Assembly: GCA_049115495.1 (NCBI GenBank) | Contig: JAGDZV010000004.1 | Location: forward strand, 434,001 to 498,000 | Reading direction: 5' to 3' | DNA length: 64,000 bases | From: JACPUW01 sp049115495 | GTDB taxonomy: Bacteria > Bacteroidota > Bacteroidia > CAILMK01 > JACPUW01 | Shown here: one piece after another, positions 1 through 9,520 of the stretch | Layout of the letters: each line of letters begins with the position of its first letter | Position numbering within the stretch: position 1 is the first letter of the stretch | The notes under the pieces: generated by a model | Database searches by the model: none | What the model was told of the DNA's origin: nothing | The model's input: only the letters and a program-made list of their open reading frames with translations | Position numbers and translations under genes: made by a program

Positions 1-553
1 TATCAATATAAAACCAACCCTCACTTTTCATTTCAACTATTTCATATTCGTCCATTACATATTCGCAATCAAGTGCAACTTCGGCTCGTCCGTCAATAAA
101 CCGTTTAGCACATTGATATTGGCATGGGATAACAACTTTTCCATCTCGATTAATGTACCCAACCTTTTTGTTTCTTCTTATTCTCAAAAGATCTTCATTA
201 AACTTGTCTATCTGAACATCCCCAAATACATATGCATCAAACATAATCTGACCATTCATATTAATGCCGACAACACCTTTATCATTAGCAATTACAATAA
301 AAAAGACCTTATAGTTAGTCGAGTCAAACAAGGTATACTGTCCAATCGGAATAGTCGTATCTCCTGAAGAATCAACGAAGCCAATATCAGAACCTATTTG
401 AAGGATTATGTCGTCGGAAATTAGAGTTAGATGTTCCTTTGAATTTGGCGTAATTGCGTTTGCATACTCATATTTATCCATGGTTTGTTCTTTCTTGACA
501 TTATTACATCCAACTATAATTGTCAAGGCTAAGAGTTGAAATATCTGATTCAT
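1..553 (-). CDS. WG-repeat lipoprotein, cut by window start
   Basis: The frame is open from an ATG at 553 to the window edge, giving 184 visible residues with the C-terminus missing. The N-terminus is a lipoprotein signal: a hydrophobic stretch ending in IVGC, with the lipidated cysteine at residue 16. The later part carries WG-type repeat units (KVGYINRDGKVVIPCQYQ), which in this family form tandem beta-hairpin repeats of unknown function, common in Bacteroidota envelope proteins. It is therefore probably anchored to the inner or outer membrane facing the periplasm. The plus-strand open frame inside it is a shadow. The identity of the repeat family is a motif-level judgement. Confidence 0.72.
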   Translation of the reverse strand, partial: MNQIFQLLALTIIVGCNNVKKEQTMDKYEYANAITPNSKEHLTLISDDIILQIGSDIGFVDSSGDTTIPIGQYTLFDSTNYKVFFIVIANDKGVVGINMNGQIMFDAYVFGDVQIDKFNEDLLRIRRNKKVGYINRDGKVVIPCQYQCAKRFIDGRAEVALDCEYVMDEYEIVEMKSEGWFYID

Positions 554-641
554 TTTTTTAATGCACCACAACTTGTTTATATCAGTATAAAAATACTGTT
601 TATCTGCTCTTAAGGGTTTGATGAAAGAATTCGTTTCTCCA

Positions 642-1268
642 TTAATTGTTGCCTAAAATCACCTTATTCAATCCCAACTTCACCTTACAAGCCCCACATA
701 CATTGTGGTTGTTTTCATCAACTTCTTTTACGGTTCCATGAGCATCGTTCATTACACATAGTTTATGATTATCGCAATGTGGCAAACCAAGATTATGGCC
801 TATTTCATGTAAGGCTACTTTTTCAAGGCGGTTTAAGAATAGTTCTTGGTCATTTGATTTTAATCTAAATGTAGAAACTACACAACTTGGCCCTGGCCGG
901 TAACCCAACCCAAATATGCCCCAATCTACATGTTGGCCTTTGGTGGTTGAAATGTCTTTTGTAGTAAGACCTATTACAAAGTCGTGAGTTTTATTACGCT
1001 CTCTTTTTAAGTAGGCAATTAGTGAATCGGCTCTATATCTGTTTCTTGGTGAATAGTAGGCGCTTTTTGGTAAATCTGTTGTTTCCAGAATCTCAATTTT
1101 TGCCCCATATTTTTCAATTAGGTTTTGAGCAATGCTGTCTATTATAATTTGGTCAATTTGCCCAAATTGCTGAATAGCAATTGTAGTTGATCTATTGCAT
1201 CTCCAAATGCTAAAGACAAGCACCAAGGCTACACAGGCTAATATTATGACCCAAATTCGTTTTTTCAT
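642..1268 (-). CDS. Archaemetzincin-type zinc metallopeptidase, membrane anchored
   Basis: The protein has 208 residues, an N-terminal hydrophobic anchor (about residues 5-22) and a C-terminal metallopeptidase domain. The motif HEIGHNLGLPHC starts near residue 154. It is followed by CVM, exactly 17 residues, then CGAC: the archaemetzincin signature HExxHxxGx3C...CxMx17CxxC, where three His bind catalytic zinc and four Cys bind a structural zinc. The first two cysteines are 5 residues apart here, against 4 in the family pattern as I know it. The ATG overlaps the stop of the upstream OmpA gene by one base (TGATG), so the two are probably translationally coupled. An in-frame TTG one codon upstream is less likely. 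The substrate is unknown. Confidence 0.85.
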   Translation of the reverse strand: MKKRIWVIILACVALVLVFSIWRCNRSTTIAIQQFGQIDQIIIDSIAQNLIEKYGAKIEILETTDLPKSAYYSPRNRYRADSLIAYLKRERNKTHDFVIGLTTKDISTTKGQHVDWGIFGLGYRPGPSCVVSTFRLKSNDQELFLNRLEKVALHEIGHNLGLPHCDNHKLCVMNDAHGTVKEVDENNHNVCGACKVKLGLNKVILGNN

Positions 1269-1948
1269 CAATTGCCCGTAATGCGTACTTCAGTTCTACG
1301 GTTTTGCTTTTTTCCTTCATCAGAAGAATTATCAGCCACGGGTTGGGTTTCGCCATAACCTACCGCAATAATTCTATTGGCTTCAATTCCTTTAGAAATC
1401 AGATAGTTTCTTACGGCATCGGCTCTTGCTTGGCTTAGGGTCATGTTACTTGCATCAGAACCAACATCATCAGTATGACCCGCCACTTCAATGTTCATTT
1501 TCTTTTTAAGCTTCATCACTTCTACTACTTCATTCAACTCTTCAAATGATGATGACTTCAGCGTGCTTTTACCCGTGTCAAAAAGCACATTATCAAGCGT
1601 AAAAGTTTTGGGTAACTCAAATTTTATAGTGAGTTTCATTTTACCATAGCCTTCGTTTGGCCCAAGTTTTGGAATTTCTATGGTAGAGTAGTCTTGATCA
1701 TCTCCAATGGTTTGAATCTTGATTTCATAAATGGCAGGACCGGCAAGCTTAATGTTAAAGCGACCATTTTCGTTGCTAATGCCTTTAAGGCTTTTACCTG
1801 TTTTTTGGTTGATGAATAAAATCTGTTCGCCTTCTTGTGGAACATCTTCAAAGTTTGTTACAACGGCCATAATTTGTGCTTTTTCTTGAGCCCTGGCAGT
1901 AATATTAGCTAAGAATAATATGGTAAGAAAGGGTAGGAGCTTGTTCAT
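1268..1948 (-). CDS. OmpA-domain secreted protein
   Basis: The protein has 226 residues. A signal peptide (cleavage after ITARA) is followed by a beta-sandwich of the carboxypeptidase-regulatory kind around residues 25-100 (GKSLKGISNENGRFNIKLAG), then an OmpA C-terminal domain. That domain shows the peptidoglycan-binding signature (VAGHTDDVGSD, LSQARADAVRNYL, QNRRTEVRI). It probably tethers an envelope structure to peptidoglycan. The ATG at 1948 is preferred: an in-frame TTG at 1963 would only add five residues before an already good signal peptide. It is the first gene of a two-gene unit with the archaemetzincin gene. Confidence 0.86.
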   Translation of the reverse strand: MNKLLPFLTILFLANITARAQEKAQIMAVVTNFEDVPQEGEQILFINQKTGKSLKGISNENGRFNIKLAGPAIYEIKIQTIGDDQDYSTIEIPKLGPNEGYGKMKLTIKFELPKTFTLDNVLFDTGKSTLKSSSFEELNEVVEVMKLKKKMNIEVAGHTDDVGSDASNMTLSQARADAVRNYLISKGIEANRIIAVGYGETQPVADNSSDEGKKQNRRTEVRITGN

Positions 1949-2037
1949 TTTTGTAATGTTCAATTTACCTTATTATGTAAAAAAGGCTTTTAGGTAACCT
2001 TTGTAAAGTAAACATATTGCCCTTTTAGCAATCTTTG

Positions 2038-2940
2038 CTAAGCAAGGCCCATTATAAACTCATGAAGCGCTTGCATATCAGAATGGCGCTTATTGTCTTT
2101 TAACTGCTTATAGCTATTCATAAGGTTGCGAACTACTCGAGAGATAATATGCAAGTTGGAGCAAGGTTCAAAATAGCGCTCTTCATTACCCAATTTACTC
2201 TGTTTTAAGAATCTGTCAATATTGTACTTGCTAAAAATGGCGCCACCATTAAAAACATTCACATAAAAGAGTATTTCACCAGGTACGTTGTATGGTATAA
2301 CTCCTTCAGTATTAAAAGTGCCATTGTCTTTTAACTCTGAATCATCTTTATAGGCAAGTATAAAATGTTGTGGCAGGTCTACACCAAAAATTGGGAGATA
2401 CAAGCGCTGGGCAATTATTGAATAAAGTATTGAAAGTGAAATTGGGTTCCCTTTTCGAGTATCAAGTACTTGATTAATATATGAGTTTTCTGGAGCATAA
2501 TAGTTTTTACTATCGCCATGAAAGCGGTATTTGCCAAAGAAAACTTCATTTATCACCCGAACATTATCAAGTGGTGAAAACTTGTAGTTAAGCCTTAGCC
2601 AAATATCAAGTTTAATTTTATCTATATACTGCGAAATAGGAACAAGGTCAAGCTCTGGTTGACGGTATTTGGCTATGAGATAAACACCTTCAAGTAAATC
2701 GCTTTGTCGTTTTGTTGCCCAATCTTTAATTAAATGTTTAATATGCCCTAGGTGCATACTGTCTAGCACTTCTAAAAGGCGCTCATGCTGTAGCTCATTG
2801 TCTGCCCTAAGGGCATGCTCTTGAATGGTGTTGAATGCCTGTTGACCTATTTCAATAAGCTTTAATCTAACATGCTGATAGACATCTTGATCATCGTCGT
2901 CAATAAGTCTAATTAATGCTTCTATGTCAGATTGCTCCAT
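2038..2940 (-). CDS. SirB1/transglutaminase-like protein
   Basis: The protein has 300 residues and no signal peptide. Its centre matches the SirB1-type transglutaminase-like domain: VRVINEVFFGKYRF, then LDTRKGNPISLSILYSIIAQRL, then GVDLPQHFILAYKD. The usual catalytic Cys is absent at the expected place (the segment reads S-I-L-Y-S), as is normal for the SirB1 branch, so enzymatic activity is doubtful. The first 70 residues look like HEAT-type helices. It lies 27 bases after topA on the same strand, so the two are probably co-transcribed. The cellular role is not established. Confidence 0.78.
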   Translation of the reverse strand: MEQSDIEALIRLIDDDDQDVYQHVRLKLIEIGQQAFNTIQEHALRADNELQHERLLEVLDSMHLGHIKHLIKDWATKRQSDLLEGVYLIAKYRQPELDLVPISQYIDKIKLDIWLRLNYKFSPLDNVRVINEVFFGKYRFHGDSKNYYAPENSYINQVLDTRKGNPISLSILYSIIAQRLYLPIFGVDLPQHFILAYKDDSELKDNGTFNTEGVIPYNVPGEILFYVNVFNGGAIFSKYNIDRFLKQSKLGNEERYFEPCSNLHIISRVVRNLMNSYKQLKDNKRHSDMQALHEFIMGLA

Positions 2941-2967
2941 AATGCTAAAAAGCTACAACATTTTTAG

Positions 2968-5283
2968 CTATTTCTTTTTACGTGTCTTTTTAGTTTTGGT
3001 GGGCTGGTTGTTGATTATCTCTAAAGTTTGCTCTAAATCAAGCTCTTCGGCAACGGTGTCTTTGGGGATTTTAAAGTTTTTTCGTCCCATTTTTATGTAA
3101 GGTCCCCATCTGCCATTCAAAATCTGTATTGTGGTGCCATCATTATCAAATTCATTGATAAATTTCTTTGCATCAGCCTCACGTTTAGCTTTGATTAGTT
3201 CAATGGCTTCTTCTAATTCAATTTCATAAGGATCAAGATCTTTTGGAATTGAAGTAAATTTATTATCGTGCCTTACATAAGGGCCAAACCTTCCAATGTC
3301 AGCTTTTACTTCTTTATCTTCAAAAGTTCCGAGGGTTCTCGGTAACTTAAACAGTTCAAGAGCATCACTAAGCGTAATAGATTCAATTAGCTGACCAGGG
3401 CGCATTTTGGCATAAGTAGGCTTGTTGTCATCATCAGCAACACCTAATTGTACATAAGGGCCATATTTACCATAACGCGCTGAAACGGGTAGGTTGGTGG
3501 TTGGGTCAATGCCCAAATCTCTGTTTTGGTTTACGCGCGCTGCTTCTTTTGTAGTATGTTCAACCGTGGTGTGAAATGGATCGTAAAATTGAGCAATCAT
3601 TTTTTGCCAATCTAGATCTCCATCCGCTATATGGTCAAATTCTCTTTCTACTTGAGCAGTAAAGTGGTAATCCATTACACCGGTAAAGTGCTCGTCTAAA
3701 AAGTCGCTCACCATCATGCCTATATCGCTAGGGAAAAGCTTATTCTTTTCAGCCCCAAATACTTCTGTTGATTCTTTTTCGGTGATTTCACTACCTTTTA
3801 AAACAAGCAGTTGAAATTTTCTCTCGGTTCCCGGGCGAGTTTCTTTGGTTACGTAATCTCTTCTTTGAATAGTAGAAATAGTTGGTGCATATGTAGAAGG
3901 ACGACCAATTCCAAGTTCTTCAAGCTTTCGTACTAAAGAAGCTTCAGTATATCTTGGGGCAGCTCGTGTAAAACGTTCTCTACTTTCTACAAAGTCAAGG
4001 TCAAGTTTTTGACCCATTTGCAAGTTTGGCAAAAGCATCTCGCCATCATCGGCATTGTCGTCTTCATCATCTTTGCCTTCAAGGTACACTTTTAAGAAAC
4101 CATCAAACTTTATCTGTTGTCCGGTAGCTACGAAAAGATGTTTGCTTTTGCTCGATTCTATTTTTATGTTGGTATTCTCAAGTTGAGCATCTGACATTTG
4201 AGAAGCCACCGTTCTTTTCCAAATTAACTCGTACAACCTTGACTCATCTTTACCTGCCTTTACCTGCTGATTTGCAATGTAAGTTGGTCTTATGGCTTCG
4301 TGAGCTTCTTGCGCTCCCTGGCTTTTTGTTGTAAACTTTCTTGGCTTTGAATAATTGTCTCCATAGAGTTTACCTATAGTTTCTTTTGCGGTTCCCACGG
4401 CAAGGTCGCTCAAGTTTACCGAGTCAGTTCTCATGTAAGTTATAAAACCTGCTTCATATAGCTTTTGGGCCATGGTCATGGTTTTGGAAACTGAAAAGCC
4501 AAGTTTTCTACTTGCTTCTTGCTGTAGCGTAGAAGTGGTGAACGGCGGAGCGGGTGATTTTTTAGATGGTTTTACAGAAATGTCGCCAATGGTAAAGTCT
4601 GCACCAATACAGGTTTCTAGAAATGATTTGGTAGATTCTTTATCATCAAACTTGTGATTGAGCTCGCCAATTACTTTTCCGCCACCCGTTTTAAAATGAC
4701 CTCTTGGTTTAAAAGAGTTTTGCGCTTTAAAATCAAGAATTTGCCTTTCACGCTCAACAATAAGTTTTACAGCAACCGATTGTACCCTACCTGCTGAAAG
4801 CGAAGGCCTAACTTTTTTCCATAAAACTGGTGAAAGTTCGTAACCAACAAGGCGGTCAAGCACACGCCGGGCTTGCTGGGCATTTACCAAGTTTACATCT
4901 ATTTTTCTGGGGCTTTCAATAGCCTTTAAAATTGCAGGCCTAGTAATTTCATGAAAAACTATGCGTTTCGTATTGTCAATATCAAGTCCTAAGGCTTCCG
5001 CTAGGTGCCAAGAAATGGCTTCTCCTTCGCGGTCCTCATCCGTTGCTAGCCATACCTGCTCAGCATCTTTTGCAAGTTTCTGTAATTCTTTAATTAGCTT
5101 TTTCTTGTCAGGCGATACCTCATATTTCGGCTCAAAGTTGTTTTCAACATCAACACTTATTTGATCCGATAAAAGGTCTCTAACATGTCCATAAGAGCTA
5201 GTTACGGTAAAATCTGAACCCAAAAACTTTTCAATAGTTTTGGCTTTTGCTGGTGACTCAACAATAACAAGGTTTTTTCCCAT
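2968..5283 (-). CDS. topA: DNA topoisomerase I (type IA)
   Basis: This is the ATP-independent enzyme that relaxes negative supercoils by cutting one strand. The 771-residue protein opens with a Toprim domain (LVIVESPAKAKTIEKFLG; the acidic motif is TDEDREGEAISWHL near residue 82). It continues with the type IA core, where the catalytic tyrosine is Tyr283 in GFITYMRTDS. The C-terminus lacks zinc ribbons. Instead it has three Topo_C_Rpt-type repeats (ARYGKYGPYVQLG, DIGRFGPYVRH, NGRWGPYIKMGRKNFKIP) and a lysine-rich tail, the arrangement usual in Bacteroidota. The ATG at 5283 gives the canonical N-terminus. Confidence 0.97.
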   Translation of the reverse strand: MGKNLVIVESPAKAKTIEKFLGSDFTVTSSYGHVRDLLSDQISVDVENNFEPKYEVSPDKKKLIKELQKLAKDAEQVWLATDEDREGEAISWHLAEALGLDIDNTKRIVFHEITRPAILKAIESPRKIDVNLVNAQQARRVLDRLVGYELSPVLWKKVRPSLSAGRVQSVAVKLIVERERQILDFKAQNSFKPRGHFKTGGGKVIGELNHKFDDKESTKSFLETCIGADFTIGDISVKPSKKSPAPPFTTSTLQQEASRKLGFSVSKTMTMAQKLYEAGFITYMRTDSVNLSDLAVGTAKETIGKLYGDNYSKPRKFTTKSQGAQEAHEAIRPTYIANQQVKAGKDESRLYELIWKRTVASQMSDAQLENTNIKIESSKSKHLFVATGQQIKFDGFLKVYLEGKDDEDDNADDGEMLLPNLQMGQKLDLDFVESRERFTRAAPRYTEASLVRKLEELGIGRPSTYAPTISTIQRRDYVTKETRPGTERKFQLLVLKGSEITEKESTEVFGAEKNKLFPSDIGMMVSDFLDEHFTGVMDYHFTAQVEREFDHIADGDLDWQKMIAQFYDPFHTTVEHTTKEAARVNQNRDLGIDPTTNLPVSARYGKYGPYVQLGVADDDNKPTYAKMRPGQLIESITLSDALELFKLPRTLGTFEDKEVKADIGRFGPYVRHDNKFTSIPKDLDPYEIELEEAIELIKAKREADAKKFINEFDNDGTTIQILNGRWGPYIKMGRKNFKIPKDTVAEELDLEQTLEIINNQPTKTKKTRKKK

Positions 5284-5342
5284 GGCGCGAGTTTAGCGAT
5301 TTTAAATAATTCTTAAATAGAACTCTTTGAAATTTAAGAATT

Positions 5343-7385
5343 CTATTCTTTAATAATCTGCTTGCTGTATACTTGATTTTCGCTTTGAATTTGCAGTAGA
5401 TAAACACCTTTTTCAAGGCTAGAAATATCAATACTCATTTCGTTTTGAGTGTTGATACTTATGTTAGCAATGGTTCTACCGCTCAAATCATTAATTATAA
5501 TACTTGCCGATTCTATATCTGATATTCCTTTAATAAAAATCTTGTCAGTTGCTGGGTTCGGGTAAGCCTCAATTACACTGTTTTGTTTACTAGTTATACC
5601 TGATGGCCAACTACCAATAGCCAAATTGTCAAGATAAATGTTTTGCTCGCCGAATGAAGTAAACCTAAATTCAATAGATGCAGCGGTCAAGCTTTTTGCA
5701 ATTGACATATCTACATTAAAGGTCTTCCACTCAGTTTCATTAGGTAAAAAGGCTATAAACTTTAAATCTTCAATAGACCGCATAGAACTTGCAGTGCCGC
5801 TATACCTAAGCAGCTCTACTTCTCTACAGGCGTCAACCGCATAAACTTCTAATCTTTCTGATGCGGTTTGGCTTAATCTAGCATATGCCAAATCAAAGTT
5901 TAGTTCATATGATTTTGAACTGCTAAGGTCAATTGGTGGAGTTCTGAAAATGTATTGTTCGCCATTTTTATTTGATGCAAAGTTTTGAATGGTTAAACAA
6001 GCTTCTCCGTCGGCGGCTGCTCTTGTAGACCTCTTCCATCTTAGGTCATCATCGGCATTCTGTAACGACCAACCTTCATATGGGAATCCAGTATCTTCAA
6101 AGTCAATCATTAATGGTGCTTTAACATCAGACACCTTTGGAGTTACAGTAATAAATTCTTTTAGCTCCATTGTATCAGCGCCTGCATTGTTACTAATAAT
6201 TAGCGTTACATCGTATTTCCCCGTTTTGCTATATGTAACTGTGGGGTCAGATGTAAATGCGGCACTTGGGGTTCCACTCGGAAAAAACCATTTATAATCC
6301 GTGCTATCTTTATTGGTGCAAGAAAGGTCTTTAAAGTCAATTTCAGCTCCTTCACAAATAACTGTTGCTTCAGTTTCGAACTTTGCTACAGGAGCTCCAA
6401 AAGTTTGATTAGAATCAATTACACCTGTTTTATAAAGGTTATCTACAGATATTAGTTCACTTCTATATTCTTGAAATGTATTGTCAACTCTTACTTTTTG
6501 CCCCGCAGTTAATATGGTTCTGCAATCACTGTAATCCATAATGTTCTCAATCATGTCGCGCTTATTTGGCACATCTTGATGACATGTATTTTGCAATTTG
6601 TTACAACCTCTGCTGGCAGCATTTACCGGAGGTGTATCACAAACCCGGTCTCCAGTATTTCTGCAATTGTCTCCGCAACTGTTTTGAAATGGATGATAAA
6701 GGTCTAAGTAATGACCAAGTTCATGTGCAAGCGTTTGTCGGTTAAGTACATCAGATCTAATCATAATTCCGGGCAAACGAGTTGAACTCTCCATCCAAGG
6801 AAAATATGCATAACCCAAAATGGTTCCAGAACCGCTGTTGGCAATGGTTCGCACAACATAAATATTTAAATACCTGTCAGGATCCCATTGACTGAGAGAC
6901 TTTACATTATCTCCAGCACTGCTTGTTTGTGAAGATTCAATTCTTACTATGCCACTGGTTGAGTCACCATTTTCGTCAAATTTCGCAAGCCTTAATTCTA
7001 CTTGCATATCGGTTACAACCTGCTGCCATGCGGTATCCACATCTTCAATGTCTACATTTTGAAATCGCCAAACATCATTTACTTGTTGCACGTATTGGTT
7101 TACAATTTCGTCACTAATGTTCTCGCTGCCATTATTGTGAATTATATGAAACACAGTAGGTATAATTCTTACATCACAGCCCGAAGAAGATCTTTTGTTA
7201 GCCACATATGTTCTATTGTATAGTGCATCTTCATGTTCTGTTTGGGTTTGTAAAAGAGCCGGATTTTCATTAATAGCTTTGGTAAGCATCTCATCGGTAA
7301 AACATGGAATTTCTTTGTGATGCTGCGCACTAGCCATACCAGCATAAACGAAAACCATAAAAAATATACTTAGTGCTTTTCTCAT
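5343..7385 (-). CDS. M43 (pappalysin-type) metalloprotease with PKD and T9SS domains, copy 1
   Basis: The secreted protein has 680 residues. A signal peptide (ending MASA) is followed by a propeptide, the M43 catalytic domain with HELGHYLDLYH (first zinc His at 221), a PKD-like domain around residues 345-420 and a jelly-roll-like region. It ends with a T9SS sorting domain (AYPNPATDKIFIKG to the terminal KQIIKE). In this copy the metzincin glycine is Asp, and the CxxMF[TS]...RM segment after the MDY motif of its siblings reads CRTILT...RV, so two methionines are missing, one possibly the Met-turn. The ATG lies one base after the stop of copy 2, so they form an operon. A TTG at 7394 was rejected as the start because it overlaps the upstream coding end. 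Confidence 0.9.
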   Translation of the reverse strand: MRKALSIFFMVFVYAGMASAQHHKEIPCFTDEMLTKAINENPALLQTQTEHEDALYNRTYVANKRSSSGCDVRIIPTVFHIIHNNGSENISDEIVNQYVQQVNDVWRFQNVDIEDVDTAWQQVVTDMQVELRLAKFDENGDSTSGIVRIESSQTSSAGDNVKSLSQWDPDRYLNIYVVRTIANSGSGTILGYAYFPWMESSTRLPGIMIRSDVLNRQTLAHELGHYLDLYHPFQNSCGDNCRNTGDRVCDTPPVNAASRGCNKLQNTCHQDVPNKRDMIENIMDYSDCRTILTAGQKVRVDNTFQEYRSELISVDNLYKTGVIDSNQTFGAPVAKFETEATVICEGAEIDFKDLSCTNKDSTDYKWFFPSGTPSAAFTSDPTVTYSKTGKYDVTLIISNNAGADTMELKEFITVTPKVSDVKAPLMIDFEDTGFPYEGWSLQNADDDLRWKRSTRAAADGEACLTIQNFASNKNGEQYIFRTPPIDLSSSKSYELNFDLAYARLSQTASERLEVYAVDACREVELLRYSGTASSMRSIEDLKFIAFLPNETEWKTFNVDMSIAKSLTAASIEFRFTSFGEQNIYLDNLAIGSWPSGITSKQNSVIEAYPNPATDKIFIKGISDIESASIIINDLSGRTIANISINTQNEMSIDISSLEKGVYLLQIQSENQVYSKQIIKE

Positions 7386-7386
7386 T

Positions 7387-9390
7387 TTACTCAATAATTA
7401 ATCGTTTAGTGGCAATAAACCCATCTTTTTCTATTGTAACAAAGTACAAACCACGATCAAATGCTTTGGTTTCAAAAGTGAGCGAATTTCCTTGCAATTT
7501 AAGCTTTTGAATTTCTCTTCCAGAAATATCACTAATAGTTATTAAACCATTTTCAAAAGCTTTTTCAGCTGAAATAGAAATCATGCCAAGTACTTCGCTT
7601 GGGTTTGGAAATATTTCAAATGCCGATTGAATATTTTTATTTTCAAAGCCTAGTTGCACATTGCCAACATTGATATTGTCAATGTAAAGGTTATTACCAT
7701 TCTTTGAAGTGAACTCGAATTTTACAAGTAGGTCATATTTTACATACCTGCTCAGATCAATTTCTTTATTAAGCCAATGAGCGTCTTCAGTTGGAACGTA
7801 GGCATAAGCTCTCTCAAAAGTAGTTTCGAGTCTTTTGGCGGTTTCGCTACTAACCAAGCGCCAGGTTTGGCCACAATCCAAAGATACATGTATGTTCAAC
7901 AGGTCGTTGCTTTCTTCATCAATCCGAGCATAAGAAACATCATAGGTTAACGTTTGATTTTCTAAACCCAAAATATTAAACATCGGGGTTACAAAAGAAG
8001 CCTGATATGAGGGCCTGCCTGAACCAAAATTTGGCACAAATAGACAAGAAGTACCATTTCTTCCTTTATCAGACCATTGCCAACCAAATTCTTCAGGCAG
8101 TCCTTTTAAGGTATAGTCAGCAGGAACTCCAGCATTAAAATCGTTTAAAAAAGATGATGAGTATTTATTATCGCTGTCAATAATTGTAATAAAAGCATCA
8201 GAAGTTTTTTTGTTTGAGCCTTTAGTGTTGGTTACGGTAAGGCTTACATCATATACGCCAGGCTCATTAAAAGTTACTGTTGGATTTGCGTCGCTTGAAG
8301 ATAGTTCTACAGGTCCGCTAAAGTTCCAAGCCAGTTGGCCTGAGCCGCTGTGATCACAACCCGTATAGATAAACTGAATTTCTTCGCCAGCACATGCTAT
8401 TCTCAAGTCTGCATCAAAGTTGGCATTTGGTTTGGTCACCACATCTTCTCCTTCTACTCCAGTGTCTTCTAAGTTGTCCTCTGAAACGAGTTCAGAGCGA
8501 TAGAAGTCAATTGCACTGTGCATTCTAATCTTTTGACCGTTGGTAAACATGGCCGAGCAATCACTGTAGTCCATGTAGTTTTCAATTTGATCAATAAGGT
8601 CGGGAGAATCATTGGTGCACGAATTTCTTCCTTTTGGACAACCAAAATTGGCTTCTGAAGCAGGTGGTGTATCCGCTACATCGTCTCCTCTAAAACATCC
8701 TCCATCAAAAGTGTGTTTAAGGTTTAGGTAGTGACCAATTTCGTGGGTAAGCGTATTGCCATTCATTTGATCGTAGCGCATTACAATACCATCGTTGCTG
8801 CCGCCTTGGCCTGGATAGTAGGCGTAGCCAAGCGTAATACCTTCACCTGAAGAAAGAATAGATTTAACCACCCATATATTTAGATACATGTCTTGATTCC
8901 AACGGATAAGATTTTTGACATTGTTTCCGCCAAAATCTCTTACATCTTCCGTTTTAGCCGAAAATGTTCTTGTAATTCCATTGGTGCAATTACCTTCTTC
9001 ATCAATTTTTGCCAACCTAAATTCAATTTGGCAATCAACTGCTTGACTTTTGAAAGGGGCTTGTATTAAATTGGTATCTCTGTTGTTTAAAGAAAAGTCT
9101 TGATTGATTTGTTCTACAAGACCAATAATCTCACTATCATCAATATTTTCAACTCCACCTTGATGTATAATATGAAATACAACAGGGATTATATACTTGT
9201 TTGCTTTTTTATTTGAGTGTGTTTGATCATTGAGCCTATTCTGATAATATACTTCAAATTGTGGGTTGTTTAAAGTGTGGTCAGTTACATGTGTATGTGA
9301 TTCAATTCCACACCATGGATTTTGGGCACTTGAATTTGTTGCTAGAAAATTAATAGGTATGAGTAAAATGAATAGCTGTAGATATTTCAT
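7387..9390 (-). CDS. M43 (pappalysin-type) metalloprotease with PKD and T9SS domains, copy 2
   Basis: The secreted protein has 667 residues with the same layout as copy 1. It has a signal peptide (ending TNSSA), a propeptide, an M43 domain with HEIGHYLNLKH (first His at 216) and YMDYSDCSAMF, and a PKD-like domain around residues 330-410. A jelly-roll-like segment and a T9SS tail (FEIFPNPSE to RLIIE) follow. The metzincin glycine is Asn here. The family cleaves protein substrates outside the cell using catalytic zinc bound by three His. It is transcribed first, before copy 1, and follows the terminator that closes copy 3. Confidence 0.92.
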   Translation of the reverse strand: MKYLQLFILLIPINFLATNSSAQNPWCGIESHTHVTDHTLNNPQFEVYYQNRLNDQTHSNKKANKYIIPVVFHIIHQGGVENIDDSEIIGLVEQINQDFSLNNRDTNLIQAPFKSQAVDCQIEFRLAKIDEEGNCTNGITRTFSAKTEDVRDFGGNNVKNLIRWNQDMYLNIWVVKSILSSGEGITLGYAYYPGQGGSNDGIVMRYDQMNGNTLTHEIGHYLNLKHTFDGGCFRGDDVADTPPASEANFGCPKGRNSCTNDSPDLIDQIENYMDYSDCSAMFTNGQKIRMHSAIDFYRSELVSEDNLEDTGVEGEDVVTKPNANFDADLRIACAGEEIQFIYTGCDHSGSGQLAWNFSGPVELSSSDANPTVTFNEPGVYDVSLTVTNTKGSNKKTSDAFITIIDSDNKYSSSFLNDFNAGVPADYTLKGLPEEFGWQWSDKGRNGTSCLFVPNFGSGRPSYQASFVTPMFNILGLENQTLTYDVSYARIDEESNDLLNIHVSLDCGQTWRLVSSETAKRLETTFERAYAYVPTEDAHWLNKEIDLSRYVKYDLLVKFEFTSKNGNNLYIDNINVGNVQLGFENKNIQSAFEIFPNPSEVLGMISISAEKAFENGLITISDISGREIQKLKLQGNSLTFETKAFDRGLYFVTIEKDGFIATKRLIIE

Positions 9391-9470
9391 AAGGGATTCA
9401 CAATATTAGGTTTGGAACTACACTTATATTGACACTTAATTGGACAGTTAGTTTTTTTTGGTCAAAAAAA

Positions 9471-9490
9471 ATCCCCGCAATTGCGGGGAT
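9471..9490 (-). terminator. Perfect palindromic terminator after M43 copy 3
   Basis: ATCCCCGCAATTGCGGGGAT is a perfect 20-base inverted repeat, preceded by A7 and followed by T-rich sequence. It lies 30 bases beyond the stop of the minus-strand M43 copy 3 and could work in both directions. It separates copy 3 from the copy 2 and copy 1 operon. Confidence 0.85.
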
Positions 9491-9520
9491 TTTTAATTCG
9501 AAAAATCTAATTTCTAATTA

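Noticed and set aside
113..367. 84-residue plus-strand frame
   Set aside because: It lies antisense to the WG-repeat lipoprotein, which has a lipoprotein signal and repeat motifs. No signal or motif in the plus frame.
583..598. CAGTAT/ATACTG hairpin after the archaemetzincin gene
   Set aside because: Six-base stem without a T tract; too weak to call a terminator.
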